Position numbers and translations under genes: made by a program. A stretch of DNA of 64,000 nt, from assembly GCA_028821775.1 (NCBI GenBank), contig JAPKFB010000018.1, positions 1 to 64,000 on the forward strand, in the 5' to 3' direction. Positions 46,047-53,361 of this stretch are shown here, in pieces. Position 1 is the stretch's first letter. Each line of letters begins with the position of its first letter. The stretch comes from Roseibacillus sp. GTDB taxonomy: Bacteria > Verrucomicrobiota > Verrucomicrobiia > Verrucomicrobiales > Akkermansiaceae. Below the pieces are notes generated by a model. The model was not told the origin of the DNA, searched no databases, and saw only the letters and a list, made by a program, of their open reading frames with translations.

Positions 46047-46613
46047 ATGGAGAGTGAGCCAGAGAGCCTAGCGTGGTATTGCCTGCGCACCCAAACGAAA
46101 CGCGAGCATCTCGCGGCTGCGTCCCTGCGCCAACTCGGAGGCATCGAGGTCGTGTGCCCGCGTCTACGCTACAAAAAGGTAACTCGCCGGGGGAAAATCT
46201 GGTGGGTGGAGCCCTTGTTTCCGGGCTATGTGCTCGCCCGTTTTGGCTTGGCGGAAAGGGAGCGGGCGGTGAGCTATGCCAATGGGGTGACACGAATTCT
46301 GCGCTTTGGGGACCAGTATCCCGCAGTGCCTGATGCCTTTGTGGAGGACCTGCGGGCGGAGCTCGCGAAGCAGGAAGAAGGAGAGGGAAGCGAGCTCATT
46401 ACGGTTTGCCCAGTCGCGGAGCCCGGAGACGAGGTCGAATTGGCCGATGGTCCGCTCCAGGGGTTGAAGGGAACCGTCATCGAGGTCCTTCCGGCCAATG
46501 AGCGGGTGCGAATTTTTATCGAATTCCTAGGGCAGGAACAACCAGTCGATGTGGACCTGTATTCCCTGCTGTTGCCCCGGAAAGCGGTCCCCAAGCGGGA
46601 TGGGACGATTTGA
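46047..46613 (+). CDS. RfaH-type NusG paralog (transcription antiterminator)
   Basis: A 188-residue NusG-like factor that would bind paused RNA polymerase and suppress termination in long operons. The NGN domain runs from SLAWYCLRTQTKREHLAAAS through VCPRLRYKKVTRRGKIWWVE and PLFPGYVLARF to NGVTRILRFGDQYPAVPD. The EPLFPGY and GVT-x-x-x-RFG segments match RfaH rather than housekeeping NusG. The KOW domain follows: EPGDEVELADGPLQGLKGTV. The ATG at 46047 follows AATAGGG and lies 2 bp after the regulator stop. An ops/JUMPStart element lies 166 bp downstream, just before the polysaccharide genes, which fits the cis-recruited RfaH mechanism. Confidence 0.9.
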   Translation: MESEPESLAWYCLRTQTKREHLAAASLRQLGGIEVVCPRLRYKKVTRRGKIWWVEPLFPGYVLARFGLAERERAVSYANGVTRILRFGDQYPAVPDAFVEDLRAELAKQEEGEGSELITVCPVAEPGDEVELADGPLQGLKGTVIEVLPANERVRIFIEFLGQEQPVDVDLYSLLLPRKAVPKRDGTI

Positions 46614-46627
46614 AAGGGGGACGGCGA

Positions 46628-46645
46628 GTTCATTTTTTTCTGAAT
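46628..46645. promoter_or_regulatory. Candidate operator, copy 1 upstream of the polysaccharide operon
   Basis: GTTCA-TTTTTTTC-TGAAT: the GTTCA-N8-TGAAC arms with one mismatch, 20 bp (two helical turns) before the perfect copy at 46648. Confidence 0.55.
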
Positions 46646-46647
46646 TC

Positions 46648-46665
46648 GTTCATTTTTTCTTGAAC
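46648..46665. promoter_or_regulatory. Candidate operator, copy 2 upstream of the polysaccharide operon
   Basis: GTTCATTTTTTCTTGAAC: perfect GTTCA-N8-TGAAC, the same arms and spacing as at 45496 in front of the regulator. The right arm TTGAAC may serve as a -35 element for a promoter firing into the operon leader. Confidence 0.65.
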
Positions 46666-46762
46666 TCTTTCCCTAGTTGGGGTGTTTGTTCCCCCGAACG
46701 CTAGAACGTGGCGAAGTTACTCACAGCGTCCAGATTTCTGTCCCCGGGTTTTGACCAGCAGG

Positions 46763-46790
46763 TGGTTAAGCGACCAAGGGCGGTAGCGTG
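46763..46790 (+). promoter_or_regulatory. JUMPStart/ops element (RfaH recruitment site)
   Basis: The leader contains GGTTAAGC (46763-46770), seven bases, then GGCGGTAGCGTG (46779-46790), preceded by another G. GGCGGTAGCGTG is the ops element of enterobacterial RfaH-controlled operons, and GTTAAGC just upstream belongs to the 39-bp JUMPStart consensus. It lies 63 bp before the GDP-fucose synthase gene and 165 bp after an RfaH-like gene. Confidence 0.85.
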
Positions 46791-46853
46791 GCCAGCGAGG
46801 CAGTCCTCGAGGCAACGTTACTCACGTGTTATCGACAGGGACGGAAGTAATTC

Positions 46854-47795
46854 ATGAAGCTCTTCATTACGGGACATCGCGGGATGGTTGGAGCGGCTCT
46901 ACTGCGCGAGGCAGAGGCACTGCGCTCAGGAGATGAGCTCGTGCTGCGCACTCGGAAGGAACTCGATCTCACCGATCAGCGCGCGGTCTTCGACTTTCTG
47001 GCGTCCGAAGAGCCCGACCAAGTCATCGTGGCGGCAGCCAAGGTGGGTGGGATCCACGCCAACGACACCTACCCTGCGGAGTTCCTCTACGAGAACCTCG
47101 CGATCGCCGCGAATCTCGTGCACGGATCTTATCTGGCAGGAGTCAAGCGGCTCCTCTTTCTCGGAAGCTCCTGCATTTATCCCAAAGCCGCACCGCAACC
47201 GATGCCGGAATCCTGTCTCCTGAGCAGTCCGCTGGAGCCGACCAACGAAGCCTACGCGGTGGCCAAGATTGCGGGACTCAAGTTGTGCCAACACTACCGC
47301 GCGCAATACGGAGTGATGTTCCATTCGGCCATGCCGACCAATTTGTATGGCCCGGGCGACAACTACCACTCCGAGAATTCGCACGTGATCCCCGCCCTCC
47401 TGCGTCGCTTTCACGAAGCGAAGGAGGGTGGCGATGAGGAGGTGGTGATCTGGGGAAGCGGCACTCCAAAGCGGGAGTTCCTCCATGTCAACGATCTGGC
47501 CAAGGCCTGTTTCCATTTGTTGGAAAGCGAAGACCCGTGCGACTGGATCAATGTGGGCTCCGGCAGGGAGGTCAGCATCCTGGAGCTCGCCACTGCGATC
47601 GCAAGGACGGTGGGCTATGCAGGTCAGATCAAGACTGACCCCTCCAAGCCCGACGGGACGCCGCGAAAGTTGATGGATGCGTCCCAGCTGAGGGCCTCGG
47701 GTTGGCAACCAACGATCAGTTTGGAGGAGGGCCTCCGCGAAACCTACCAATGTTTTCTCCTCGAACTTGAGGAGGGATCCGTGCGGGCGAAGTAA
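46854..47795 (+). CDS. fcl: GDP-L-fucose synthase
   Basis: An NADPH-dependent 3,5-epimerase/4-reductase that converts GDP-4-keto-6-deoxymannose to GDP-L-fucose. The 313-residue SDR protein opens with [18 protein letters not shown] (nucleotide-binding G-x-x-G-x-x-G). It has [35 protein letters not shown], the catalytic [12 protein letters not shown] (YxxxK) and [20 protein letters not shown]; all are typical of Fcl. It is the first gene after the ops leader and is followed 33 bp later by gmd, which makes its substrate. Confidence 0.95.
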   Translation: MKLFITGHRGMVGAALLREAEALRSGDELVLRTRKELDLTDQRAVFDFLASEEPDQVIVAAAKVGGIHANDTYPAEFLYENLAIAANLVHGSYLAGVKRLLFLGSSCIYPKAAPQPMPESCLLSSPLEPTNEAYAVAKIAGLKLCQHYRAQYGVMFHSAMPTNLYGPGDNYHSENSHVIPALLRRFHEAKEGGDEEVVIWGSGTPKREFLHVNDLAKACFHLLESEDPCDWINVGSGREVSILELATAIARTVGYAGQIKTDPSKPDGTPRKLMDASQLRASGWQPTISLEEGLRETYQCFLLELEEGSVRAK

Positions 47796-47828
47796 ACCCG
47801 CGACTCAGACTTTCGCTATCACAATTTC

Positions 47829-48842
47829 ATGAAATCAGCATTGATCACCGGCATCACCGGACAGGATGGTTCCTACCTCGCAGAATTTCTTCTTGAGAAG
47901 GGCTACGAAGTACACGGCATCATTCGGCGCTCCTCCACCTTCAACACCGGGCGCATCGATCACCTCTATCGTGATCGGCATGATGAAGAAGTGCGGCTCT
48001 TCCTCCATCACGGAGACTTGAGTGATGGGACGGGGCTGGCGCGTCTCCTGAACGAGATCGCGCCCGATGAGATATACAACCTCGGTGCGCAGAGTCATGT
48101 GCGCGTGAGCTTCGACGAACCGGAGTACACCGGCGATGTTGTGGGACTGGGCACCCAGCGCTTGCTGGAGACCATTCGTCACACCGGGCTCCTGGACAAG
48201 GTGCGCTACTACCAGGCGTCCTCGTCCGAGATGTTTGGGAAAGTGCAGGAGGTGCCCCAGACCGAAACGACTCCTTTCTGGCCGCGCTCCCCATACGCTT
48301 GCGCGAAAGTCTACGGACACTGGCTGACGGTGAACTATCGCGAATCGTACGGCATGCACGCCAGCAGCGGCATTCTCTTCAATCACGAGTCCCCCCGACG
48401 GGGGGAGACCTTCGTCACGCGGAAGATCACGCGGGCAGCCACTCGGATCAAGCTGGGTCTGCAGGATAAGCTCTTTCTCGGAAACCTGGATGCCAAGCGT
48501 GACTGGGGCTATGCCAAGGAGTACGTTGAAATGATGTGGCTCATGCTACAACAAGACACGCCGGATGACTACGTGGTGGCGACTAACGAAACGCATTCCG
48601 TGAGGGAGTTCGTGGAAGAGACCTTTCGCTGCCTTGACCTCGATTGGGAGGATGTCGTTGAGCACGACGTCTGCTACGAGCGACCTGCAGAGGTTGAATT
48701 GCTGATTGGTGATCCGGCCAAGGCAAAAAAGAAACTGGGATGGGAGCCCAAGGTGAAGTTTAAGGAACTCGTTCGGATCATGGTGGAGGCAGATCTCGAA
48801 TTGGCAGAGCGAGAGAAGAAGATTTCAGAAGTAACCAAGTAG
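47829..48842 (+). CDS. gmd: GDP-mannose 4,6-dehydratase
   Basis: Converts GDP-D-mannose to GDP-4-keto-6-deoxy-D-mannose, the precursor of GDP-L-fucose and other deoxysugars. The 337-residue extended SDR begins [20 protein letters not shown] and [19 protein letters not shown]. The active site includes [20 protein letters not shown] and the YxxxK in [35 protein letters not shown] is characteristic of Gmd. It lies between fcl and a glycosyltransferase, abutting the latter with no gap, so it is clearly operonic. Confidence 0.96.
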   Translation: MKSALITGITGQDGSYLAEFLLEKGYEVHGIIRRSSTFNTGRIDHLYRDRHDEEVRLFLHHGDLSDGTGLARLLNEIAPDEIYNLGAQSHVRVSFDEPEYTGDVVGLGTQRLLETIRHTGLLDKVRYYQASSSEMFGKVQEVPQTETTPFWPRSPYACAKVYGHWLTVNYRESYGMHASSGILFNHESPRRGETFVTRKITRAATRIKLGLQDKLFLGNLDAKRDWGYAKEYVEMMWLMLQQDTPDDYVVATNETHSVREFVEETFRCLDLDWEDVVEHDVCYERPAEVELLIGDPAKAKKKLGWEPKVKFKELVRIMVEADLELAEREKKISEVTK

Positions 48843-49643
48843 GTGAGCGATTTGAAGTCAGAGGCCGCTGCCAAGGCGGGGGTGCGAACGGTTCCGATCT
48901 GCGGATTGCCGATCGCGGTTCTGGATTATGCGCGGGCGGTTGAGATCATCCTCACCTGGGCGCAGGATCGAGAGAGAGCCTACGCGGTGGAAGCGGCCAA
49001 CACCCACGTGGCGGCGCAATCGCGCTACGACAAGGCCTTTGGGGCCGCGATCAACCGCTTCGACCTGATTTGTCCCGACGGGATGCCGTTGATCTGGGCC
49101 GCGAACCACCAAATTCCCGAGGAGGAGCGAATGAGCGACCGGGTCTATGGACCCAACCTCATGTTGCGCACGATCGAAGCATCAGTGGGCACTCCGGTCC
49201 GCCACTTCTTTCTGGGGGGGAAGAAAAGCACCCTTGAGAAGTTGGAAGCGCGCTTCGCGAAGGACTGCCCTGGTGCGGAGTTGGGCGGAAGCTACTCGCC
49301 GCCATTCGGAGCGTGGCCGGACGATGAATTCGAACGCATTTGCGAACGAATCCGGGAGACCAGGAGCAACGTGATCTGGGTCGGTCTCGGCTGTCCCAAA
49401 CAGGAGACCTGGATTGGGAACCACAAAAACCGCCTGCCGCCCGGAGTTTATCTCGGGGTGGGAGCCGCCTTCGCCTTCCATGCGGGAGAGCTCAAACAAG
49501 CGCCGCCCTTCCTGCAACGCATCGGGATGGAGTGGTCCTATCGATTGCTCATGGAGCCGCGCCGCCTCTTCAAACGCTATCTCGTCAACAACGCTCTCTT
49601 CGTCGGCTACTGGCTCGCCGATACCATCAAGCGGGACGACTAA
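48843..49643 (+). CDS. WecG/TagA/CpsF family glycosyltransferase
   Basis: A 266-residue GT26 enzyme that transfers a sugar (ManNAcA or ManNAc in known members) to a lipid-linked acceptor on the inner face of the membrane. GTG start right after the gmd stop. Family motifs: VEAANTHVAAQ, FDLICPDGMPLIWAANHQ, DRVYGPNLMLRTIEA, FFLGGKKSTLEKLEARF, VIWVGLGCPKQETWIGNHKN and YLGVGAAFAFHAGELKQAPP, closing with the basic EWSYRLLMEPRRLFKRYLVN. It is one of two paralogs in this operon. Confidence 0.93.
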   Translation: MSDLKSEAAAKAGVRTVPICGLPIAVLDYARAVEIILTWAQDRERAYAVEAANTHVAAQSRYDKAFGAAINRFDLICPDGMPLIWAANHQIPEEERMSDRVYGPNLMLRTIEASVGTPVRHFFLGGKKSTLEKLEARFAKDCPGAELGGSYSPPFGAWPDDEFERICERIRETRSNVIWVGLGCPKQETWIGNHKNRLPPGVYLGVGAAFAFHAGELKQAPPFLQRIGMEWSYRLLMEPRRLFKRYLVNNALFVGYWLADTIKRDD

Positions 49644-49649
49644 ACAACC

Positions 49650-50651
49650 ATGCCTCACGAACAAAAACGAATTCTGATCGCCGGTGGAGGGGGCTTCATA
49701 GGAGGCCATCTCGCGGGTGCACTCCTCGCCCAGGGACACCAGGTTGTGACGGCCGATCTCAAGGAGCTCGACCAGTGGTACCAAGTGCATGACCAAGCCG
49801 AGAATGTTGTCCTCAACCTCGAGGAGAAGGACGCTTGTTACAAGGTGACCGGGGGGTGTGACGAGATCTACAATCTCGCCTGCAACATGGGAGGGATGGG
49901 CTTTATCGAGTTCAACAAGGCGCTCTGCATGATCAGTGTCCTGATCAACTCCCATCTCCTCATGGCGGCTCGCGACCTGGGCGTGAAGCGCTACTTTTTT
50001 GCCAGTAGCGCCTGTGTCTATCCCGATTACCGACAGGGCGATGCGGATGTCATGGCGCTCAAGGAATCAGATGCCTATCCCGCGCAACCGGAGGACGGTT
50101 ACGGCTGGGAAAAACTCTTTTCCGAGCGCATGTGTGAGAACTTCCGCGAGGACTTCGGGGTGAATGCCCGGGTCTTCCGGTTTCACAATGTCTACGGACC
50201 ATTTGGGACGTGGGATGGTGGTCGCGAAAAGGCCCCGGCCGCGCTCTGTCGGAAGGTGATTGAAGCGGCCGATACCGGAATTCATGACATCGAAATCTGG
50301 GGCGATGGAGAGCAAACACGTTCCTTCATGTATATCGATGACTGCCTGAACGGAGTGGCGCGCCTGATGGCTTCGGATCACACCCAGCCGCTCAACCTCG
50401 GGCGCGCAGAACTGGTGAGCATCAATGGGCTGCTCGACATCATTGAGGGCTTCGCCGGGATCGAGCTGAACAGGAAATACGACCTGAGCAAACCACAGGG
50501 AGTACGCGGCCGGAATTCAGATAACAATTTGATCCAGGAGACTCTCGGTTGGGAACCGGAAGTCGATCTCGCGACGGGCTTGGAGAAGACCTATCACTGG
50601 ATCAAGGCGCAGTATGATCGGCGCAAGAGCGGCGAGTCGGTGGTCGCGTAG
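49650..50651 (+). CDS. GDP-mannose 3,5-epimerase
   Basis: Epimerises GDP-D-mannose at C3 and C5 to GDP-L-galactose (or GDP-L-gulose). The 333-residue extended SDR opens RILIAGGGGFIGGHLAGALL. YNLACNMGGMGFIEFN, YFFASSACVYPDYRQ, ALKESDAYPAQPEDGYGWEK (YxxxK-type), RFHNVYGPFGTWDGGREKAP and GDGEQTRSFMYIDDC closely parallel the plant/bacterial GME signature. The likely product is GDP-L-galactose for polymer synthesis, alongside GDP-L-fucose from fcl/gmd. Six bp separate it from the preceding glycosyltransferase. Confidence 0.92.
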   Translation: MPHEQKRILIAGGGGFIGGHLAGALLAQGHQVVTADLKELDQWYQVHDQAENVVLNLEEKDACYKVTGGCDEIYNLACNMGGMGFIEFNKALCMISVLINSHLLMAARDLGVKRYFFASSACVYPDYRQGDADVMALKESDAYPAQPEDGYGWEKLFSERMCENFREDFGVNARVFRFHNVYGPFGTWDGGREKAPAALCRKVIEAADTGIHDIEIWGDGEQTRSFMYIDDCLNGVARLMASDHTQPLNLGRAELVSINGLLDIIEGFAGIELNRKYDLSKPQGVRGRNSDNNLIQETLGWEPEVDLATGLEKTYHWIKAQYDRRKSGESVVA

Positions 50652-50672
50652 GAACGAGCGACTGAAGTCGGA

Positions 50673-51488
50673 ATGAGCAACGAATCATCCATCGAAGTGC
50701 CCCGCGTCAATGTCCTTGGCGTTGGAATCAGCGCCTTGGATATGCCCCTCGCGATCGAGAAGATTCTCGAGGGTGCCGATCGCAAGGGCTTTGCGGGATT
50801 TGTGACCGTGACTGGTGTGCATGGCGTGATGGAATCGCATCGCGACGACGAGCTGAGGCGCATTCACAATCGCTCCTATCTCTCGACCCCGGATGGCATG
50901 CCGATGGTATGGATGGCCCGTTGGAATGGCTATGACGCCGTGGATCGGGTTTACGGTCCTGATCTCATGCTCGAGGTCGTGCTGACGAGTGCGGGCAGCG
51001 GGCGACGGCATTTCTTTTGGGGCGGGAAAGAAGGGGTGGCGAAGGAACTGGGCGAGCGCATGAAGAATTGGTTTCCGGGGTCGGAGGTGGCGGGTTCAGC
51101 CTGTCCTCCCTTCCGGGAGCTCAGCCCCGAAGAGGATGTCGAACTGGTGTCGCGACTTCAGGAGAGCAAGCCGCACTTTTTCTGGGTAGGACTGAGTACG
51201 CCGAAGCAAGAGCGCTTCATGCACGATTTTCTTGCCCGTCATCCTGACCTCACGGCTGATTGGGGCCACGGCATGATCATGCTGGGGGTTGGAGCCGCCT
51301 TTGATTTTCATACCGGGCGGGTGAACCAGGCTCCCTGCTGGATGCAACGCAACGGACTCGAATGGTTCTTTCGTCTGTGCCAGGAACCGCGTCGGCTTTG
51401 GAGGCGCTATTCGATCAACAATACCGGGTTCATTTTCGCGATCCTCCCCCAGCTCATGGATCTCAAACGCTATCCCCTGGAAAAGTGA
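50673..51488 (+). CDS. WecG/TagA/CpsF family glycosyltransferase (second paralog)
   Basis: A 271-residue GT26 enzyme, clearly related to the one at 48843 but divergent. It shows VNVLGVGISALDMPLAIEKI, VTVTGVHGVMESHRDDEL, YLSTPDGMPMVWMARWNG, DRVYGPDLMLEVVLT, HFFWVGLSTPKQERFMHDFL, GVGAAFDFHTGRVNQAPCWM and EWFFRLCQEPRRLWRRYSIN. Two GT26 enzymes in one operon suggest two successive additions or alternative acceptors. Its stop overlaps the GTG of the next gene by 3 bases (GTGA). Confidence 0.93.
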   Translation: MSNESSIEVPRVNVLGVGISALDMPLAIEKILEGADRKGFAGFVTVTGVHGVMESHRDDELRRIHNRSYLSTPDGMPMVWMARWNGYDAVDRVYGPDLMLEVVLTSAGSGRRHFFWGGKEGVAKELGERMKNWFPGSEVAGSACPPFRELSPEEDVELVSRLQESKPHFFWVGLSTPKQERFMHDFLARHPDLTADWGHGMIMLGVGAAFDFHTGRVNQAPCWMQRNGLEWFFRLCQEPRRLWRRYSINNTGFIFAILPQLMDLKRYPLEK

Positions 51489-51730
51489 CGCGGGCCGCCG
51501 ATTCAAGCAAAGATTCCAACGCCCGCAGCGTACTGAAGGCCATCAGTTGGCGGGTGGTGGCGACGGCCACCACGATCCTCATCGCGTGGATCGTATACCG
51601 CGATCTCCGGCCCGCCCTGGCGATCGGGAGCATCGAGTTTTTTGCCAAATTTCTCATCTACTACGGCCATGAACGCCTCTGGGCGCTCGTTCCGCGGGGG
51701 ACCATCCGCAAGATCGTGAATCCTTCCTGA
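51485..51730 (+). CDS. DUF2061 small membrane protein
   Basis: An 81-residue protein starting at GTG 51485, overlapping the upstream stop (GTGA). ARSVLKAISWRVVATATTIL begins the DUF2061 domain, with two hydrophobic segments (ATATTILIAWIVYRDL; ALAIGSIEFFAKFLIYYGHE) and a final H-E-R-L-W-A-L. DUF2061 proteins are often encoded beside, or fused to, sulfate-activation enzymes, as here (cysC is 18 bp downstream). Function unknown; a role in sulfate or PAPS handling is an inference from context. Confidence 0.85.
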   Translation: MTRAADSSKDSNARSVLKAISWRVVATATTILIAWIVYRDLRPALAIGSIEFFAKFLIYYGHERLWALVPRGTIRKIVNPS

Positions 51731-51748
51731 AGCGTCCCTCCTCTCCTG

Positions 51749-52354
51749 ATGTCCACCCCGGAAAACATCCACCCCGAGTTTGATCGCTTCCTCGGGCGCG
51801 AGGATAAGGAAGGTCTCCTGAGACAGCGGGGGGTCGTGATTTGGCTCTACGGCCTATCGGGTTCGGGGAAATCGACGATCGCGAACATGGCGGAGCGCAT
51901 GCTGCATGAGGCGGGGCGCTTCACGGTCATCCTCGATGGCGACAACCTGCGCTCGGGACTCAACAACAACCTTGGATTTTCTGATGAGGATCGCTCCGAA
52001 AATATCCGGCGCAACTCGGAGGTCGCCAAGCTCTTTGCCAGTCAGGGCATGATCACTTTCGTGTCAGTGATCACCCCCCGGCGCGCCTTGCGTGCTCTTG
52101 CTCGCGAGACGATTGGCGAAGACTTTGTTGAAGTATTCGTGAAGGCCGACTATGCGACCTGCGCCGAGCGTGATCCCAAGGGACTCTACGCCAAAGCGGA
52201 GGCAGGAACCCTCAAGCAGTTTACCGGCAAAGACAGCGGATTCGAAGAGCCAGAAGAGGAAGCGGAACTGGTTCTCGATACCGACGCCACCACCGCTGCC
52301 GAGTGCGCCCAGCAACTCCACGAATTCATTCTGACTCGCACCGCGAGCACCTAG
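51749..52354 (+). CDS. cysC: Adenylyl-sulfate kinase
   Basis: Phosphorylates APS with ATP to give PAPS, the sulfate donor for sulfotransferases or for reduction. 201 residues. Walker A is LYGLSGSGKSTIANMAE. The APS-binding stretch is ILDGDNLRSGLNNNLGFSDE followed by DRSENIRRNSEVAKLF. Then come FVSVITPRRALRALARE and DPKGLYAKAEAGTLKQFTGK. The Ser of FVS-x-I-T-P is the usual phosphorylated/gate position. It is followed by cysD and cysN. Confidence 0.95.
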   Translation: MSTPENIHPEFDRFLGREDKEGLLRQRGVVIWLYGLSGSGKSTIANMAERMLHEAGRFTVILDGDNLRSGLNNNLGFSDEDRSENIRRNSEVAKLFASQGMITFVSVITPRRALRALARETIGEDFVEVFVKADYATCAERDPKGLYAKAEAGTLKQFTGKDSGFEEPEEEAELVLDTDATTAAECAQQLHEFILTRTAST

Positions 52355-52409
52355 GCACCACCTCCTCTCCTCGGAAGGGATCGCTCTTCCGCCACCAACG
52401 CGACAAACC

Positions 52410-53315
52410 ATGCCTGACTACCAGCTCAGTCACCTCGATCAACTTGAATCCGAGGCCATCTTCATCCTGCGGGAAACGGCGGCTCAGTTTGAGAATCCAG
52501 CCCTTCTTTTTTCGGGGGGGAAGGATTCCATTGTGATGGCGCACCTTGCCCACAAGGCATTTTGGCCCTCCCGCCTTCCCTTCCCGCTCTTCCACATCGA
52601 CACTGGTCACAACTTCCGCGAGACCCTCGAGTATCGCGACATGTTCGCCGAAAAGATTGGGGCGCGCCTCGTTGTGGCCTCGGTGCAAAAGGCGATCGAC
52701 TCCGGTCGCGTGCAGGAGGAAAAGGGAGCCAACGCCTCGCGCAACGTCCTGCAGATCACGACCCTCCTCGATGCGATTGAAGAGCACGGCTTTGATGCGG
52801 CCCTGGGCGGTGGTCGCCGGGATGAGGAGAAGGCGCGGGCCAAGGAGCGCTTCTTTTCTCACCGAGATGACTTCGGCCAGTGGGACCCCAAGAACCAGCG
52901 GCCCGAACTCTGGAACCTCTTCAATGGCCGCAAGCATGTGGGCGAACACTTCCGGATCTTCCCGCTCTCCAACTTTACCGAGATGGATATCTGGATGTAC
53001 ATGCACCGGGAAGGCATCGAGCTCCCGAGTCTTTACTATGCTCACGAACGGGAAACGGTGACCCGGAACAACACCATCCTGGCAGTGTCGGAGTTCGTGC
53101 AGCCGCGGGAGGGGGAAACGGTGGAGAAAAAGATGATCCGCTTTCGCACCATGGGCGATGCCACGATCACTGGGGCGGTGGAGTCAACTGCGGACACCAT
53201 GGAGAAAATCATCGAGGAAGTTGCCGCTGCCCGGCAGACCGAGCGAGGCAATCGCGCAGACGACAAGCGCTCCGAGACCGCGATGGAGGATCGCAAGAAA
53301 GAAGGGTACTTTTAG
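52410..53315 (+). CDS. cysD: Sulfate adenylyltransferase subunit 2
   Basis: The catalytic subunit of ATP sulfurylase, which makes APS from sulfate and ATP with CysN. 301 residues of the PP-loop pyrophosphatase type: LLFSGGKDSIVMAHLAHKAF is the PP-motif. It continues FPLFHIDTGHNFRETLEYRD, LGGGRRDEEKARAKERFFSH, WNLFNGRKHVGEHFRIFPLS, NFTEMDIWMYMHREGIELPS and RFRTMGDATITGAVES. All are standard for CysD. It is 46 bp before cysN. Confidence 0.97.
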   Translation: MPDYQLSHLDQLESEAIFILRETAAQFENPALLFSGGKDSIVMAHLAHKAFWPSRLPFPLFHIDTGHNFRETLEYRDMFAEKIGARLVVASVQKAIDSGRVQEEKGANASRNVLQITTLLDAIEEHGFDAALGGGRRDEEKARAKERFFSHRDDFGQWDPKNQRPELWNLFNGRKHVGEHFRIFPLSNFTEMDIWMYMHREGIELPSLYYAHERETVTRNNTILAVSEFVQPREGETVEKKMIRFRTMGDATITGAVESTADTMEKIIEEVAAARQTERGNRADDKRSETAMEDRKKEGYF

Positions 53316-53361
53316 AGTCAAGCCACCCTCCCCCCAACACTCAACGATTAATTTTGAAGTC

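Noticed and set aside
46716-46825. GTTACTCAC occurring twice (46716-46724, 46817-46825) in the polysaccharide leader
   Set aside because: A 9-bp repeat about 100 bp apart flanking the ops element could be chance; there is no symmetry or link to a known factor.
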